DNA of 34,929 bases from SFEL01 sp964392455 (lineage in GTDB: Bacteria > Bacillota > Clostridia > Christensenellales > CAG-138). Shown piece after piece: positions 23,588 to 31,584 of the stretch; position 1 is the first letter of the stretch, and every line of letters begins with the position of its first letter. The stretch spans positions 1-34,929 of the forward strand of contig CAYMPG010000020.1 of assembly GCA_964392455.1 (NCBI GenBank), given 5' to 3'. The notes under the pieces were generated by a model. It was not told the DNA's origin and searched no databases. It worked only from the letters and a program-made list of their open reading frames with translations. A program made the translations under genes and the position numbers.

Positions 23588-24640
23588 ATGAAAGTACTCG
23601 TTATCAACCCCGGAGCTACCTCCACCAAGATTTCTGTATTCGATGAAGCAGAGGAAATCAGCAAAACCAATATCACCCACAGCGCAGAGGATCTTCGCCC
23701 CTTCGGCAAGGTGGTAGAGCAGAAGGATTACAGGCTGGGCCTCATATCCGCCGCCATTAAGGAAATGGGCTTTGAGCTTAAGGATTTTTCCGCCATATGC
23801 GCCAGGGGCGGCCTGCTTCGCCATATCCCCAGCGGCACCTACAGGGTGAATGACAACGTTATAGCCGATGCTACCAACGCCCCCTTCGGCGAGCACGCTT
23901 CAAACCTTGGCGTTATCCTTGCCAAGGAGCTGGGCGACAGGGTAGGCATACCCGCCTTCTTTGTGGACCCGGTAAGCGTAGACGAAATGCAGGACCTTGC
24001 CCGCTTCTCAGGCTACAAGGGCTTTGAGCGCCAGAGCTTCTTCCACGCCCTCAATCACAAGGGCATGGCCCGCAGGGCGGCTGCCCAGCTTGGCAGGGCC
24101 TATGAAGATGTAAACCTTATCGTTTCCCACCTTGGCGGCGGCGTATCCACCGCAGCCCACATGAAGGGCCGTGTGGTAGACGTATACAACGTAAAGGACG
24201 ATGGCGCCTTCTCCACCGACCGTGGCGGCGCCCTCCCCACAAATGCCCTTATCAATTTCTGCTTCAGCGGCAAAACCAAGGATGAGGTCAAGAAGGAATT
24301 TGCCAGCCAGGCCGGCGTATTCTCCTACCTTGGCACCAGGGACTTCCTGGAGGTGGAGCTTAAGGCCATAGATGGCGACCCGGAATGCACAAAGGTATTT
24401 GATGCCTTCATCTATCAGCAGTGCAAGGACATAGGCGCAATGGCTGCCGTAATGTGCATGGACGTGGATGCGATAGTACTTACCGGCGGCATGGCCCACA
24501 GCAAAAAGCTCTGCCGTGACATAGAGGCCCGTGTGGGCAAGATCGCCCCCATCATAGTGCTCCCCGGCGAGGCCGAGATGCGCTCACTTGCAGAGGGTGC
24601 CCTCCGTGTGCTCCATGGTGGAGAGGCCTCAGAATACTAA
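23588..24640 (+). CDS. buk: Butyrate kinase (carboxylate kinase)
   Basis: The product (350 residues from ATG 23588) is an acetate/butyrate kinase-family enzyme. It has VLVINPGATSTKISVFD at the N-terminus, ICARGGLLRHIPSGTY, SFFHALNHKGMARR, SHLGGGVSTAAH and IVLTGGMAHS near the end. It turns an acyl phosphate plus ADP into a carboxylic acid and ATP. An in-frame extension to 23498 lacks a ribosome binding site and family similarity; GGAGG lies 11 bases before the chosen ATG. It heads a run with ptb, iorA and iorB. That context suggests aryl or branched acyl phosphates from amino acids as substrates, rather than only butyryl phosphate. Confidence 0.93.
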   Translation: MKVLVINPGATSTKISVFDEAEEISKTNITHSAEDLRPFGKVVEQKDYRLGLISAAIKEMGFELKDFSAICARGGLLRHIPSGTYRVNDNVIADATNAPFGEHASNLGVILAKELGDRVGIPAFFVDPVSVDEMQDLARFSGYKGFERQSFFHALNHKGMARRAAAQLGRAYEDVNLIVSHLGGGVSTAAHMKGRVVDVYNVKDDGAFSTDRGGALPTNALINFCFSGKTKDEVKKEFASQAGVFSYLGTRDFLEVELKAIDGDPECTKVFDAFIYQQCKDIGAMAAVMCMDVDAIVLTGGMAHSKKLCRDIEARVGKIAPIIVLPGEAEMRSLAEGALRVLHGGEASEY

Positions 24641-24674
24641 AGACCCAAACTCTGACTAAAAGGAGATAAAACAT

Positions 24675-25577
24675 ATGCTGCACACCATACATGAACTTAT
24701 GGAAAAAGCCGCCTCCTCCTCAAAGAGGACAATCGCCGTTGCAGCCGCCCACGATAAAGAGGTGCTGCAGGCAGTATTTGCCGCCCGTGATAAGGGCGTG
24801 GCAGATGCCATACTCACCGGCGACCCTGAAAGGATAGCCGCCTTTGCAAAGGAGCTGGGCTATGAGCAGACCTTTGAGGTTGTTCCCGCAGGGGACGATA
24901 AGGACTGCGCTGCCAAGGCCGTAGCCCTTGTAAGGGAAGGCCGGGCAAATTGCCTTATGAAGGGCATACTTTCCACTGCCGACATGATGCGCGCCGTAAT
25001 CGACAAGGAGAACGGCATACGCACAGGCTCCCTCCTCAGCCACATTATGATTTACGAGATCCCCGGCTATGACAGGCTTCTTCTCAATACCGACGGCGGC
25101 ATGAATACCGCCCCCACCCTTGAGCAGAAGGCCGACATACTGGAAAACGCCGCCAAGGCCCTCCGTGCCCTGGGCTATGACAGCATAAACGCCTCCTGCG
25201 TATGCGGCGCAGAGGTGGTAAACCCCAAGGTGCAGGCCACTGTGGACGCTGCCGCCCTTGCTGACATGAAGGACCGCTGGGCTCCCTACAATATGCAGGT
25301 GATAGGCCCTGTGGGCTTTGACCTTGCCATCAGCCCCGAGGCCTGCCATCACAAGAAGTTCAGCGCCCCCGGCGCAGGCCAGGCCGACATAATGCTGGTA
25401 CCCACCTACGAAGTGGGCAACGGCATCGGCAAGGCCCTCACCTACTTTGCCGGCGCAAAGAGCGCAGGCATCATAATAGGCGCAAGGGTGCCCATAGTAC
25501 TCGTATCCCGTGCAGATAACGCCGAGACAAAGCTCGCCTCCATAGCGCTGGGCTGCCTCATCGGCGAAATGAAATAA
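24675..25577 (+). CDS. ptb: Phosphate butyryltransferase (acyl-CoA phosphotransferase)
   Basis: This 300-residue enzyme of the phosphate acetyl/butyryltransferase family shows the expected features: CLMKGILSTADMMRAV, LLNTDGGMNTAPTLEQK, GPVGFDLAISPEA, DIMLVPTYEVGNGIGKAL and PIVLVSRAD. It exchanges CoA for phosphate on acyl-CoA. It lies 34 bases after buk with AAGGAG upstream of ATG. Together they convert an acyl-CoA into a free acid with ATP gain. Coupling to iorAB implies that the acyl-CoA comes from 2-oxoacid oxidation. Confidence 0.94.
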   Translation: MLHTIHELMEKAASSSKRTIAVAAAHDKEVLQAVFAARDKGVADAILTGDPERIAAFAKELGYEQTFEVVPAGDDKDCAAKAVALVREGRANCLMKGILSTADMMRAVIDKENGIRTGSLLSHIMIYEIPGYDRLLLNTDGGMNTAPTLEQKADILENAAKALRALGYDSINASCVCGAEVVNPKVQATVDAAALADMKDRWAPYNMQVIGPVGFDLAISPEACHHKKFSAPGAGQADIMLVPTYEVGNGIGKALTYFAGAKSAGIIIGARVPIVLVSRADNAETKLASIALGCLIGEMK

Positions 25578-25617
25578 CCCCCGTAAACACACATATTTTA
25601 TGAAAGAGGTGGACCAC

Positions 25618-27360
25618 ATGAAACATCTTATGACGGGCAACGAGGCTGCCGCCCGCGGCGCCTACGAAGCCGGCCTGGTGGTAGGCGCTGCCTACCCCGG
25701 TACTCCCAGCACCGAGATATTCGAAAACCTGCCCCTGTATCAGGATGACCTGTACTGTGAGTGGGCCCCCAATGAGAAGGTCGCCACCGAGGTAGCCTAC
25801 GGCGCCTCCATAGCAGGCGTTCGCTCCCTGTGCGCCATGAAGCACGTGGGCGTAAACGTAGCTGCCGACCCCATCTTCACCGCCGCCTACAATGGCATCG
25901 GCGCAGGCTTTGTTATCGTTTCCGCCGATGACCCGGATATGCATTCCTCCCAAAATGAGCAGGACAACCGCTACTATGCCAAGGCTGCAAAGCTCATCAT
26001 GGTGGAGCCCTCCGACAGCCAGGAGTGCAAGGACTTTATGAAGGAAGCCTACGAGCTCTCCGAAAAGTTTGACCTGCCTGTGCTTTACCGCGTGACCACC
26101 CGTGTATGCCACAGCAAGAGCCTTGTGGAATTTGGCGAGCGTGTACAGGTAGCCCCCCGTGAATACCAGCGCAATATGAAATACATCTGCACCCCCGCTC
26201 AGGCCAAGCAGAACCACCCCAAGCTGGAAAAGAAGCTGGCAGAGCTTGCAGAGTATGCCAATACCTCTCCCCTCAACAGGATGGAGCTGAACGGCACCAA
26301 GGTTGGCGTTATCACCGCCTCCATCGCCTATCAGTATGCCAAGGAAGCATTCCCCCAGGATACCTCCTTCCTTAAGCTGGGCCTTACCAACCCCCTGCCC
26401 ATGGGCCTCATCAAGGAATTCGCCTCCAAGGTGGAAAAGCTCTATATCGTAGAGGAGCTTGAGCCCTTCATGGAGGAGCAGATAAAGGCCGCCGGCATTG
26501 AGTGCGTAGGCAAGGAGCTCATCTCCAATATGTACGAGCTGAACCCCGAAAAGGTACGCACCATGGTATTCGGCACCGAGCCCGCAATCAAGGAGCTGCC
26601 CGTAAAGGCCGTATCCCGCCCCGCCTCCCTGTGCCCCGGCTGCCCCCATCGTGGCTTCTTCTATACCATGAGCAAGGGTAAGGACTTTGTGGTCTGCGGC
26701 GACATCGGCTGCTACACCCTGGGCTGCGCCTACCCCCTCAATGCACTGGATTCCGTTGTCTGCATGGGCGGCGGCTTCTCCGTGGCAATGGGCATGGCAA
26801 AGGCATTTGAGGTGACCAAGCAGACCGGCAAGAAGGTATTCGGCGTAGTAGGCGATTCCACCTTCTTCCACAGCGGCATCACCGGCGCCATCGATATGAT
26901 TTACAACATGGGCAATGTTATCCCCTGCGTGCTGGATAACTCCATCACCGGCATGACCGGCCAGCAGGATAACCCCGGCAGCGGCGAGACCCTCATGGGC
27001 AAGCCCGCTCCCTCCATCCGCCCCGAAAACATACTGCGCGCCTGCGGCTTTGAGAATATCATCATAGTAGATCCTCAGGATCTTAAGGCAATGCAGAAGG
27101 CCGTTGACGATGCGCTGGCCAGCGAAGTGCCCGCCGCCATCATCACCCGCCGCCCCTGCCTGCTGCTCAAGAAGGCCAAGCATGACCTGGGCAAGTGCGT
27201 AGTCAATACCGATAAGTGCAAATCCTGCAAGATGTGCCTGAAGGTGGGCTGCTCCGCCGTATTCTTCAAGGACGGCAAGGCCACCATCGATCAGACCCTC
27301 TGCGTGGGCTGCAATATCTGCGGCCAGGTTTGCCCCTTTGGCGCCATAGAAAGGAAATAA
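25618..27360 (+). CDS. iorA: Indolepyruvate:ferredoxin oxidoreductase, alpha subunit
   Basis: This subunit has 580 residues from ATG 25618. The N-terminal half (GNEAAARGAYEAG, AYPGTPSTEI, KHVGVNVAADP) is the 2-oxoacid:ferredoxin oxidoreductase pyrimidine-binding domain. CPGCPHRGFFYT (near 345) and the GDSTFFHSGI / DNSITGMTG region carry the thiamine diphosphate site. The C-terminal 55 residues hold two ferredoxin cysteine groups (CKSCKMCLKVGC and CVGCNICGQVCP). The enzyme oxidatively decarboxylates aryl pyruvates to arylacetyl-CoA and reduces ferredoxin. AGAGGTGG fixes the start six codons inside the longest frame. It is 40 bases after ptb and 12 bases before iorB. Confidence 0.94.
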   Translation: MKHLMTGNEAAARGAYEAGLVVGAAYPGTPSTEIFENLPLYQDDLYCEWAPNEKVATEVAYGASIAGVRSLCAMKHVGVNVAADPIFTAAYNGIGAGFVIVSADDPDMHSSQNEQDNRYYAKAAKLIMVEPSDSQECKDFMKEAYELSEKFDLPVLYRVTTRVCHSKSLVEFGERVQVAPREYQRNMKYICTPAQAKQNHPKLEKKLAELAEYANTSPLNRMELNGTKVGVITASIAYQYAKEAFPQDTSFLKLGLTNPLPMGLIKEFASKVEKLYIVEELEPFMEEQIKAAGIECVGKELISNMYELNPEKVRTMVFGTEPAIKELPVKAVSRPASLCPGCPHRGFFYTMSKGKDFVVCGDIGCYTLGCAYPLNALDSVVCMGGGFSVAMGMAKAFEVTKQTGKKVFGVVGDSTFFHSGITGAIDMIYNMGNVIPCVLDNSITGMTGQQDNPGSGETLMGKPAPSIRPENILRACGFENIIIVDPQDLKAMQKAVDDALASEVPAAIITRRPCLLLKKAKHDLGKCVVNTDKCKSCKMCLKVGCSAVFFKDGKATIDQTLCVGCNICGQVCPFGAIERK

Positions 27361-27372
27361 CAGGTGAAGCAT

Positions 27373-27945
27373 ATGAGCAAAGTTACCAGTATACTTTTAA
27401 CCGGCGTAGGCGGCCAGGGCGCTATCCTGGTCAGCAAGATACTCACCAAGGGCCTCATTCAGGCCGGCTATGACGTGAAGATGAGCGAGGTTCACGGCAT
27501 GGCTCAGCGTGGCGGCAGCGTATCCACCCAGGTGCGCTTTGGCGAAAAGGTCTACTCCCCCATCATCGGCAGGGGCGAGGCAGACATTATGGTCGCCTTT
27601 GAAAAGATGGAAGCCGTGCGCTATGCAGAGTTCCTCAAGCCCGACGCCACAGTGGTAGTAAACGACTATGAGATAGTTCCCATGAGCGTTGCCTCCGGCA
27701 TGGCCGAGTATCCTCAGGGCACCCTTGAGGCCGTATCCGCCGCCTTTAAGACCATCGCCATCAAGGCCGGCGATATCGCCATTGAGCTGGGCAACTCCCG
27801 CTGCATGAATATCGTTCTCTTCGGCGCAATGGTCAAGGCCCTGGGCATGACCGATATAGATTGGGAGGAGATAATGCGTCAGGAAATGAAGCCCGCCATC
27901 CTGGAGCTCAACCTGAAGGCATTCCGTGCAGGATATAACTGCTAA
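27373..27945 (+). CDS. iorB: Indolepyruvate:ferredoxin oxidoreductase, beta subunit
   Basis: The 190-residue protein is the gamma-type domain subunit of 2-oxoacid:ferredoxin oxidoreductases. It has the glycine-rich LLTGVGGQGAILVSKIL, the conserved SEVHGMAQRGGSVSTQVRFG, and a late MNIVLFGAMVKALG. It completes the IorAB enzyme that acts on indolepyruvate, phenylpyruvate and hydroxyphenylpyruvate. ATG at 27373 follows AGGTGA; a GTG three codons earlier overlaps that site. It ends the buk-ptb-iorAB run. Confidence 0.94.
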   Translation: MSKVTSILLTGVGGQGAILVSKILTKGLIQAGYDVKMSEVHGMAQRGGSVSTQVRFGEKVYSPIIGRGEADIMVAFEKMEAVRYAEFLKPDATVVVNDYEIVPMSVASGMAEYPQGTLEAVSAAFKTIAIKAGDIAIELGNSRCMNIVLFGAMVKALGMTDIDWEEIMRQEMKPAILELNLKAFRAGYNC

Positions 27946-27960
27946 ATCATCGCCTTAACA

Positions 27961-27987
27961 AAGGGGCATGGCAATGCCATGCCCCTT
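27961..27987 (+). terminator. Hairpin after iorB
   Basis: A 12-base perfect stem (AAGGGGCATGGC and complement) has a three-base loop. No T run follows at once, so it may weaken rather than fully stop transcription into the aminotransferase gene. Confidence 0.6.
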
Positions 27988-28064
27988 ATGCAAAGAAACA
28001 CATCTTTTTTTCGCCGGGTGCTCCGGCCATTCAATAAGCACAATATCAGAAAGGAGCCAACCAC

Positions 28065-29255
28065 ATGGTCAATCAGTATGTATTAAAGTACGGACGTGTA
28101 CGCAGCTGCATCCGTGAGCTCTTTGAGTATGGCAAGCAGCAGGCCGCCATAGTAGGCCCTGAAAACGTATACGATTTCAGCATAGGCAATCCCAGCGTCC
28201 CCCCTCCAGAGGAGCTGAAGGAGGCCTTTATAGACGTTATACAGAATGAGCCCGCCCTTATGGTGCATGGCTATACCAGCGCCGTTGGCAGCAATGACGC
28301 CCGCGATGCCATCGCCAAGGCCCTCAGCGACCGCATGGGCAAGCCCTTTACCCGCCGCAATTTCTACCTTACCTGCGGCGCCGCCGCCGCCCTTATCTCC
28401 TCCATAAAGGCATTCGCCGTGGATAAGGACAGCGAGGCCATCTGCTTTGCCCCCTTCTTCCCCGAGTATTCCTGCTTTATCGACAGCGCAGGCATGAAGC
28501 AGGTGATAGTGCCTCCCGATATGGATAAATTCCAGATCAACTTCCCCGAGCTCATAAAGGCCATCAACCCCAATACCCGCTGCGTGATAATCAACTCCCC
28601 CAATAACCCCTCCGGCGCAATACTCACCCGTGAGACCCTCACAAAGCTGGGCCAGCTTCTTACCGAAAAGAGCGCAGAGTATGGCCATACCATCTACATC
28701 ATCTCGGATGAGCCCTATCGTGAGCTGGTATACGGCGATATCGAGGTGCCCTATGTGCCCGATTTCTATCCCAATACCATCATCTGCTATTCCTACAGCA
28801 AGTCCCTCTCCATCCCCGGCGACCGTCTGGGCTACATGATGGTGCCTGACTGCATGGAAAACTTCGACGACGTATGCGATGCCACCTCCGGCGCTGCCCG
28901 TGTATCCGGCTATGTGTGCGCCCCCGCAGTGCTCCAGCGCGTTATCACCCGCTGCGCTCACCTGATGCCTGACCTTACCGTATACGAAACCAACCGGGCC
29001 CTGCTCTACAATGCCCTTACCGAAATGGGCTATGAGTGCGTGCATCCCGATGGAGCGTTCTATCTGTTCTTCAAGTCCCCCACAGGCAACGGCAATGAGT
29101 TCTCCGAGATGGCCAAGAAGTACAATCTGCTGGTAGTGCCCGGCGATGGCTTCGGCTGCCCCGAGTACCTGCGTGCTTCCTACTGCGTGGATACCGAGAT
29201 GATTAAGCGCTCCCTCCCCGCCTTCAAGGCGCTGATGGAGGAAATAAAGAAATAA
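28065..29255 (+). CDS. Pyridoxal-phosphate aminotransferase, class I/II (aspartate/aromatic type)
   Basis: This 396-residue fold-type I aminotransferase has FSIGNPSVPPP at the substrate end, the cofactor-contacting NSPNNPSG (near 180) and SDEPYRELVY (near 223). The Schiff-base lysine is in SYSKSLSIPGDRLGY (near 246), and a late arginine lies in YLRASYC. It transfers the amino group from an amino acid to a 2-oxoacid. Its position just after iorAB points to aromatic or branched amino acids, giving the 2-oxoacids that IorAB oxidises. It has its own GGAG site and a 119-base gap from iorB. Exact substrate is not readable from sequence. Confidence 0.9.
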   Translation: MVNQYVLKYGRVRSCIRELFEYGKQQAAIVGPENVYDFSIGNPSVPPPEELKEAFIDVIQNEPALMVHGYTSAVGSNDARDAIAKALSDRMGKPFTRRNFYLTCGAAAALISSIKAFAVDKDSEAICFAPFFPEYSCFIDSAGMKQVIVPPDMDKFQINFPELIKAINPNTRCVIINSPNNPSGAILTRETLTKLGQLLTEKSAEYGHTIYIISDEPYRELVYGDIEVPYVPDFYPNTIICYSYSKSLSIPGDRLGYMMVPDCMENFDDVCDATSGAARVSGYVCAPAVLQRVITRCAHLMPDLTVYETNRALLYNALTEMGYECVHPDGAFYLFFKSPTGNGNEFSEMAKKYNLLVVPGDGFGCPEYLRASYCVDTEMIKRSLPAFKALMEEIKK

Positions 29256-29274
29256 TCCCACCCCGGCAAAACAT

Positions 29275-29308
29275 AAAACGGAAAGCCATATGGCTTTCCG
29301 TTTTTTTA
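29275..29308 (+). terminator. Terminator after the aminotransferase
   Basis: A long stem AAAACGGAAAGCCA / TGGCTTTCCGTTTT with a minimal loop is followed by T7. It can act on both strands between the convergent genes. Confidence 0.9.
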
Positions 29309-29324
29309 TCCTGCACGGCTGCCG

Positions 29325-29795
29325 CTATTTTCTCGAGCACTTTTCCGCATCTATGGCCAGCACCAGCATCAGCGCCATAAGGCCATTGCAGGGGTCTCCC
29401 ACGTCTATCACATATGTATCCGTCCACCTGAACAGCTCCTTTGACACCCGGGCCACCTCTGCGCCTGCTCCGTTCACTATGGTATAATCCCACCCGAGCC
29501 AGTTTCCCTCCACCTGCCAGCCGTTGCAATCCACGCTGAAGTGGGGAGTAAAGAGGCTGAATTCCCTCGTGATGCAGCCCGCATACTGGCCGCCCACATA
29601 TATCTCAAACCTTGGCAGCCATGTCAGCACCCGCTCCTTTACCATGCCCACCTCGTTGCCCAATGAATCGTATATCCTTAAAAGATGTCCCCAGGAAAGC
29701 TGCCCCTCCACGGTGTACATGGTTTCGCCGTTTTCCCCATATATATCATAGCTGTCAAACCATGAGAAGAATCTCTGCCTGAATAATAGCCTCAT
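29325..29795 (-). CDS. LURP-one-related (YxjI-like) protein
   Basis: The 156-residue product MRLLFRQRFFSWFDSYDIYG belongs to the LURP-one-related / YxjI family, with a tubby-like beta-barrel. Paired repeats are seen: Y-D-I-Y-G-E-N-G, Y-T-V-E-G, and later F-S-V-D, W-Q-V-E-G-N and D-Y-T-I-V. Its molecular role is unknown; homologues are common single-copy proteins in anaerobic Firmicutes. GGAGG lies six bases before ATG at 29795. The in-frame open stretch upstream to 30506 runs antisense through alr and is not part of the gene. Confidence 0.8.
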   Translation of the reverse strand: MRLLFRQRFFSWFDSYDIYGENGETMYTVEGQLSWGHLLRIYDSLGNEVGMVKERVLTWLPRFEIYVGGQYAGCITREFSLFTPHFSVDCNGWQVEGNWLGWDYTIVNGAGAEVARVSKELFRWTDTYVIDVGDPCNGLMALMLVLAIDAEKCSRK

Positions 29796-29899
29796 AAATA
29801 TCCTCCCTTTCCTGGAATATGCAGCGCTTCTGCATAATAAGTATACCATCAGCCCCCATCGGCCGCAATAAACCCCGCGGGCTTCCCCAATGGTATGTA

Positions 29900-29929
29900 T
29901 TGCGCTGAGGGGTACTATTGGGCTAAAAT
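29900..29929 (+). promoter_or_regulatory. Promoter of alr
   Basis: TTGCGC at 29900, an 18-base spacer and TAAAAT at 29924-29929, about 57 bases ahead of the alr start codon. Confidence 0.55.
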
Positions 29930-29993
29930 ATAAAATTGGAGTAGGTTGGGGCTGTATCACCCGCCTGCCATACAGCTTACCAAGGAGACTGCC

Positions 29994-31136
29994 ATGAATA
30001 CCATCCATCCCACGGCCCGGGCCTGGGCTCAGATAGACCTTGCCGCCATGACCCATAACTTTGCCCTGGCTAAAAGCACCGGCAAAAAGGTAATGTGCGT
30101 AATAAAAGCCAACGCCTACGGCCATGGGGCAGTGCCCTGCGGGCTGCACCTTCAGCGGCTGGGAGCAGACTGCTTTGCAGTGGCCTGCCTTGCAGAGGCT
30201 CTGGAGCTGCGTCAGGGGGGCATTACCCTGCCCATACTGATACTGGGCTACACCCCCGCAGAATATGCAGCGGAGCTTGCCCGCTATTCCATCACACAGA
30301 CCCTGCTGGATGAAGCAGGCGCCCGGGAGCTGAGCCGGGCCGCCCTGGCAGCGGGAGTTACCATAGATGTACATATAAAGCTGGATACCGGTATGTCCCG
30401 CATTGGCATATACGCCCAGGGAAAGGACGCTGCCCTTGCCGCAGCCGCCGAGGCGGAGCGCATATGGGGCCTGCCGGGGCTCAGGGTGCAGGGGGTGTAT
30501 ACGCACTTTTCAGTGGCAGATTCCCCCCAGCAGGATGATTATACAAAATGGCAGCTTGATAACTACCTGAGCGTGCTCAGCGCCCTTGAAGCACGGGGGC
30601 TCAAGCCCGAGCTCAGGCACGCAGGCAACACCGCCGCCATAATGAACCACCCGGATACCCATTTTGACATGATTCGTGCCGGCATAATGCTCTACGGTAT
30701 GTATCCTGACAATATCCACAGGGAGAATGGCCCCCTCAGGCCTGTAATGACCCTTAAATCCCGTGTGGCCCAGATACGGGAGCTGCCTGCCGGTGCATCC
30801 GTAAGCTACGGCCGCACCTTTGAAACGGATAGGCCCACCCGCATGGCCGTTATTACCGCCGGATATGCAGATGGCCACCCCCGCCGCATATCAGATTGTG
30901 CCTATGACGTTATCAATGGGCGGCAATTCCCCCAGATAGGCCGCATTTGCATGGACATGCACATGGTGGATATTACGGGGGACAGCACTGTAAAGGTGGG
31001 GAACGAAGTGTCCCTCTGGGGCGGCGAGGGCATGAGCGCAGAGCAGGTAGCAGCCTGTGTAGGCACCCTCAATTATGAGCTCACCTGCCTTATCACCCCC
31101 CGCATCGCCCGGGTATACGTGAACGGGGATGAGTAA
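29994..31136 (+). CDS. alr: Alanine racemase
   Basis: The protein (380 residues from ATG 29994) is a pyridoxal-phosphate alanine racemase. The cofactor lysine is in VIKANAYGHG (near residue 36), the barrel continues with HIKLDTGMSRIG, RHAGNTAA and DMIRAGIMLYG, and the second catalytic residue is the tyrosine in VSYGRTF (near 265). CMDMHMVDIT is the usual late motif. It converts L-alanine to D-alanine for peptidoglycan. AAGGAG lies seven to eight bases before the chosen start; the upstream in-frame extension has no such site. It is transcribed alone. Confidence 0.96.
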   Translation: MNTIHPTARAWAQIDLAAMTHNFALAKSTGKKVMCVIKANAYGHGAVPCGLHLQRLGADCFAVACLAEALELRQGGITLPILILGYTPAEYAAELARYSITQTLLDEAGARELSRAALAAGVTIDVHIKLDTGMSRIGIYAQGKDAALAAAAEAERIWGLPGLRVQGVYTHFSVADSPQQDDYTKWQLDNYLSVLSALEARGLKPELRHAGNTAAIMNHPDTHFDMIRAGIMLYGMYPDNIHRENGPLRPVMTLKSRVAQIRELPAGASVSYGRTFETDRPTRMAVITAGYADGHPRRISDCAYDVINGRQFPQIGRICMDMHMVDITGDSTVKVGNEVSLWGGEGMSAEQVAACVGTLNYELTCLITPRIARVYVNGDE

Positions 31137-31173
31137 AGCCGGTTATTGTGATATTTTTTTCACATTTATATGG

Positions 31174-31200
31174 GAGTCACTTTTGTGACTCTTATTTTTA
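31174..31200 (+). terminator. Terminator after alr
   Basis: GAGTCAC-TTTT-GTGACTC hairpin followed by TTATTTTTATT, 37 bases after the alr stop. Confidence 0.85.
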
Positions 31201-31467
31201 TTCGCTAAATTTTGTTGCTTTTTTTCTGAGGTTTCGAGTAATTATCCATATCATTTTTTAATTTTCGCTGGGAAAAGTCCTTTGATTTAGGCATTTTTAA
31301 AGTTTGTTAAGCATATATTAAAGTGCGGAAATGGGATTTTGTTCAAATTTTATCTAACTTTTTGTATTTTTATACATTTATCGGAAAGATTCTTTATATA
31401 AATCAGCCTTTTCTTAACGAAAAATGTATATCTATAACAAAAAAGTGAATTTTTTAGTAAGATTTCG

Positions 31468-31496
31468 TTGACGTTTTGACCATGACATGATAAAGT
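31468..31496 (+). promoter_or_regulatory. Promoter of the first symporter gene
   Basis: TTGACG at 31468-31473, a 17-base spacer and TAAAGT at 31491-31496; leader of about 80 bases to the AGGAGG site. Confidence 0.6.
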
Positions 31497-31584
31497 AATG
31501 GAAAAGTTGGTCGGCGTTAATATATGATATAACTCCGTCAATTGTGTAAATTTTATATCAAACAAAATAACAGGAGGATTCTTT

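Larger units (their letters stand above)
31137..31584. other. AT-rich intergenic region before the first symporter
   Basis: These 448 bases carry the alr terminator, then about 270 bases of very AT-rich sequence without a credible gene, then the symporter promoter and leader. The low GC contrasts sharply with the genes on both sides and may bind nucleoid proteins or regulators. No repeat or aptamer was recognised. Confidence 0.6.

Noticed and set aside
25558..27372. A 604-codon open frame on the minus strand over iorA, and similar long antisense frames over xdhA, ptb, buk and the symporters
   Set aside because: They mirror real genes with strong ribosome binding sites and family motifs on the plus strand. 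Their translations are rich in Gly/Ala/His with no recognisable domain, as expected from antisense of GC-biased codons.
29796..30506. N-terminal extension of the LURP-one-like gene
   Set aside because: It runs antisense through alr, and a clear ribosome binding site lies just before ATG 29795.
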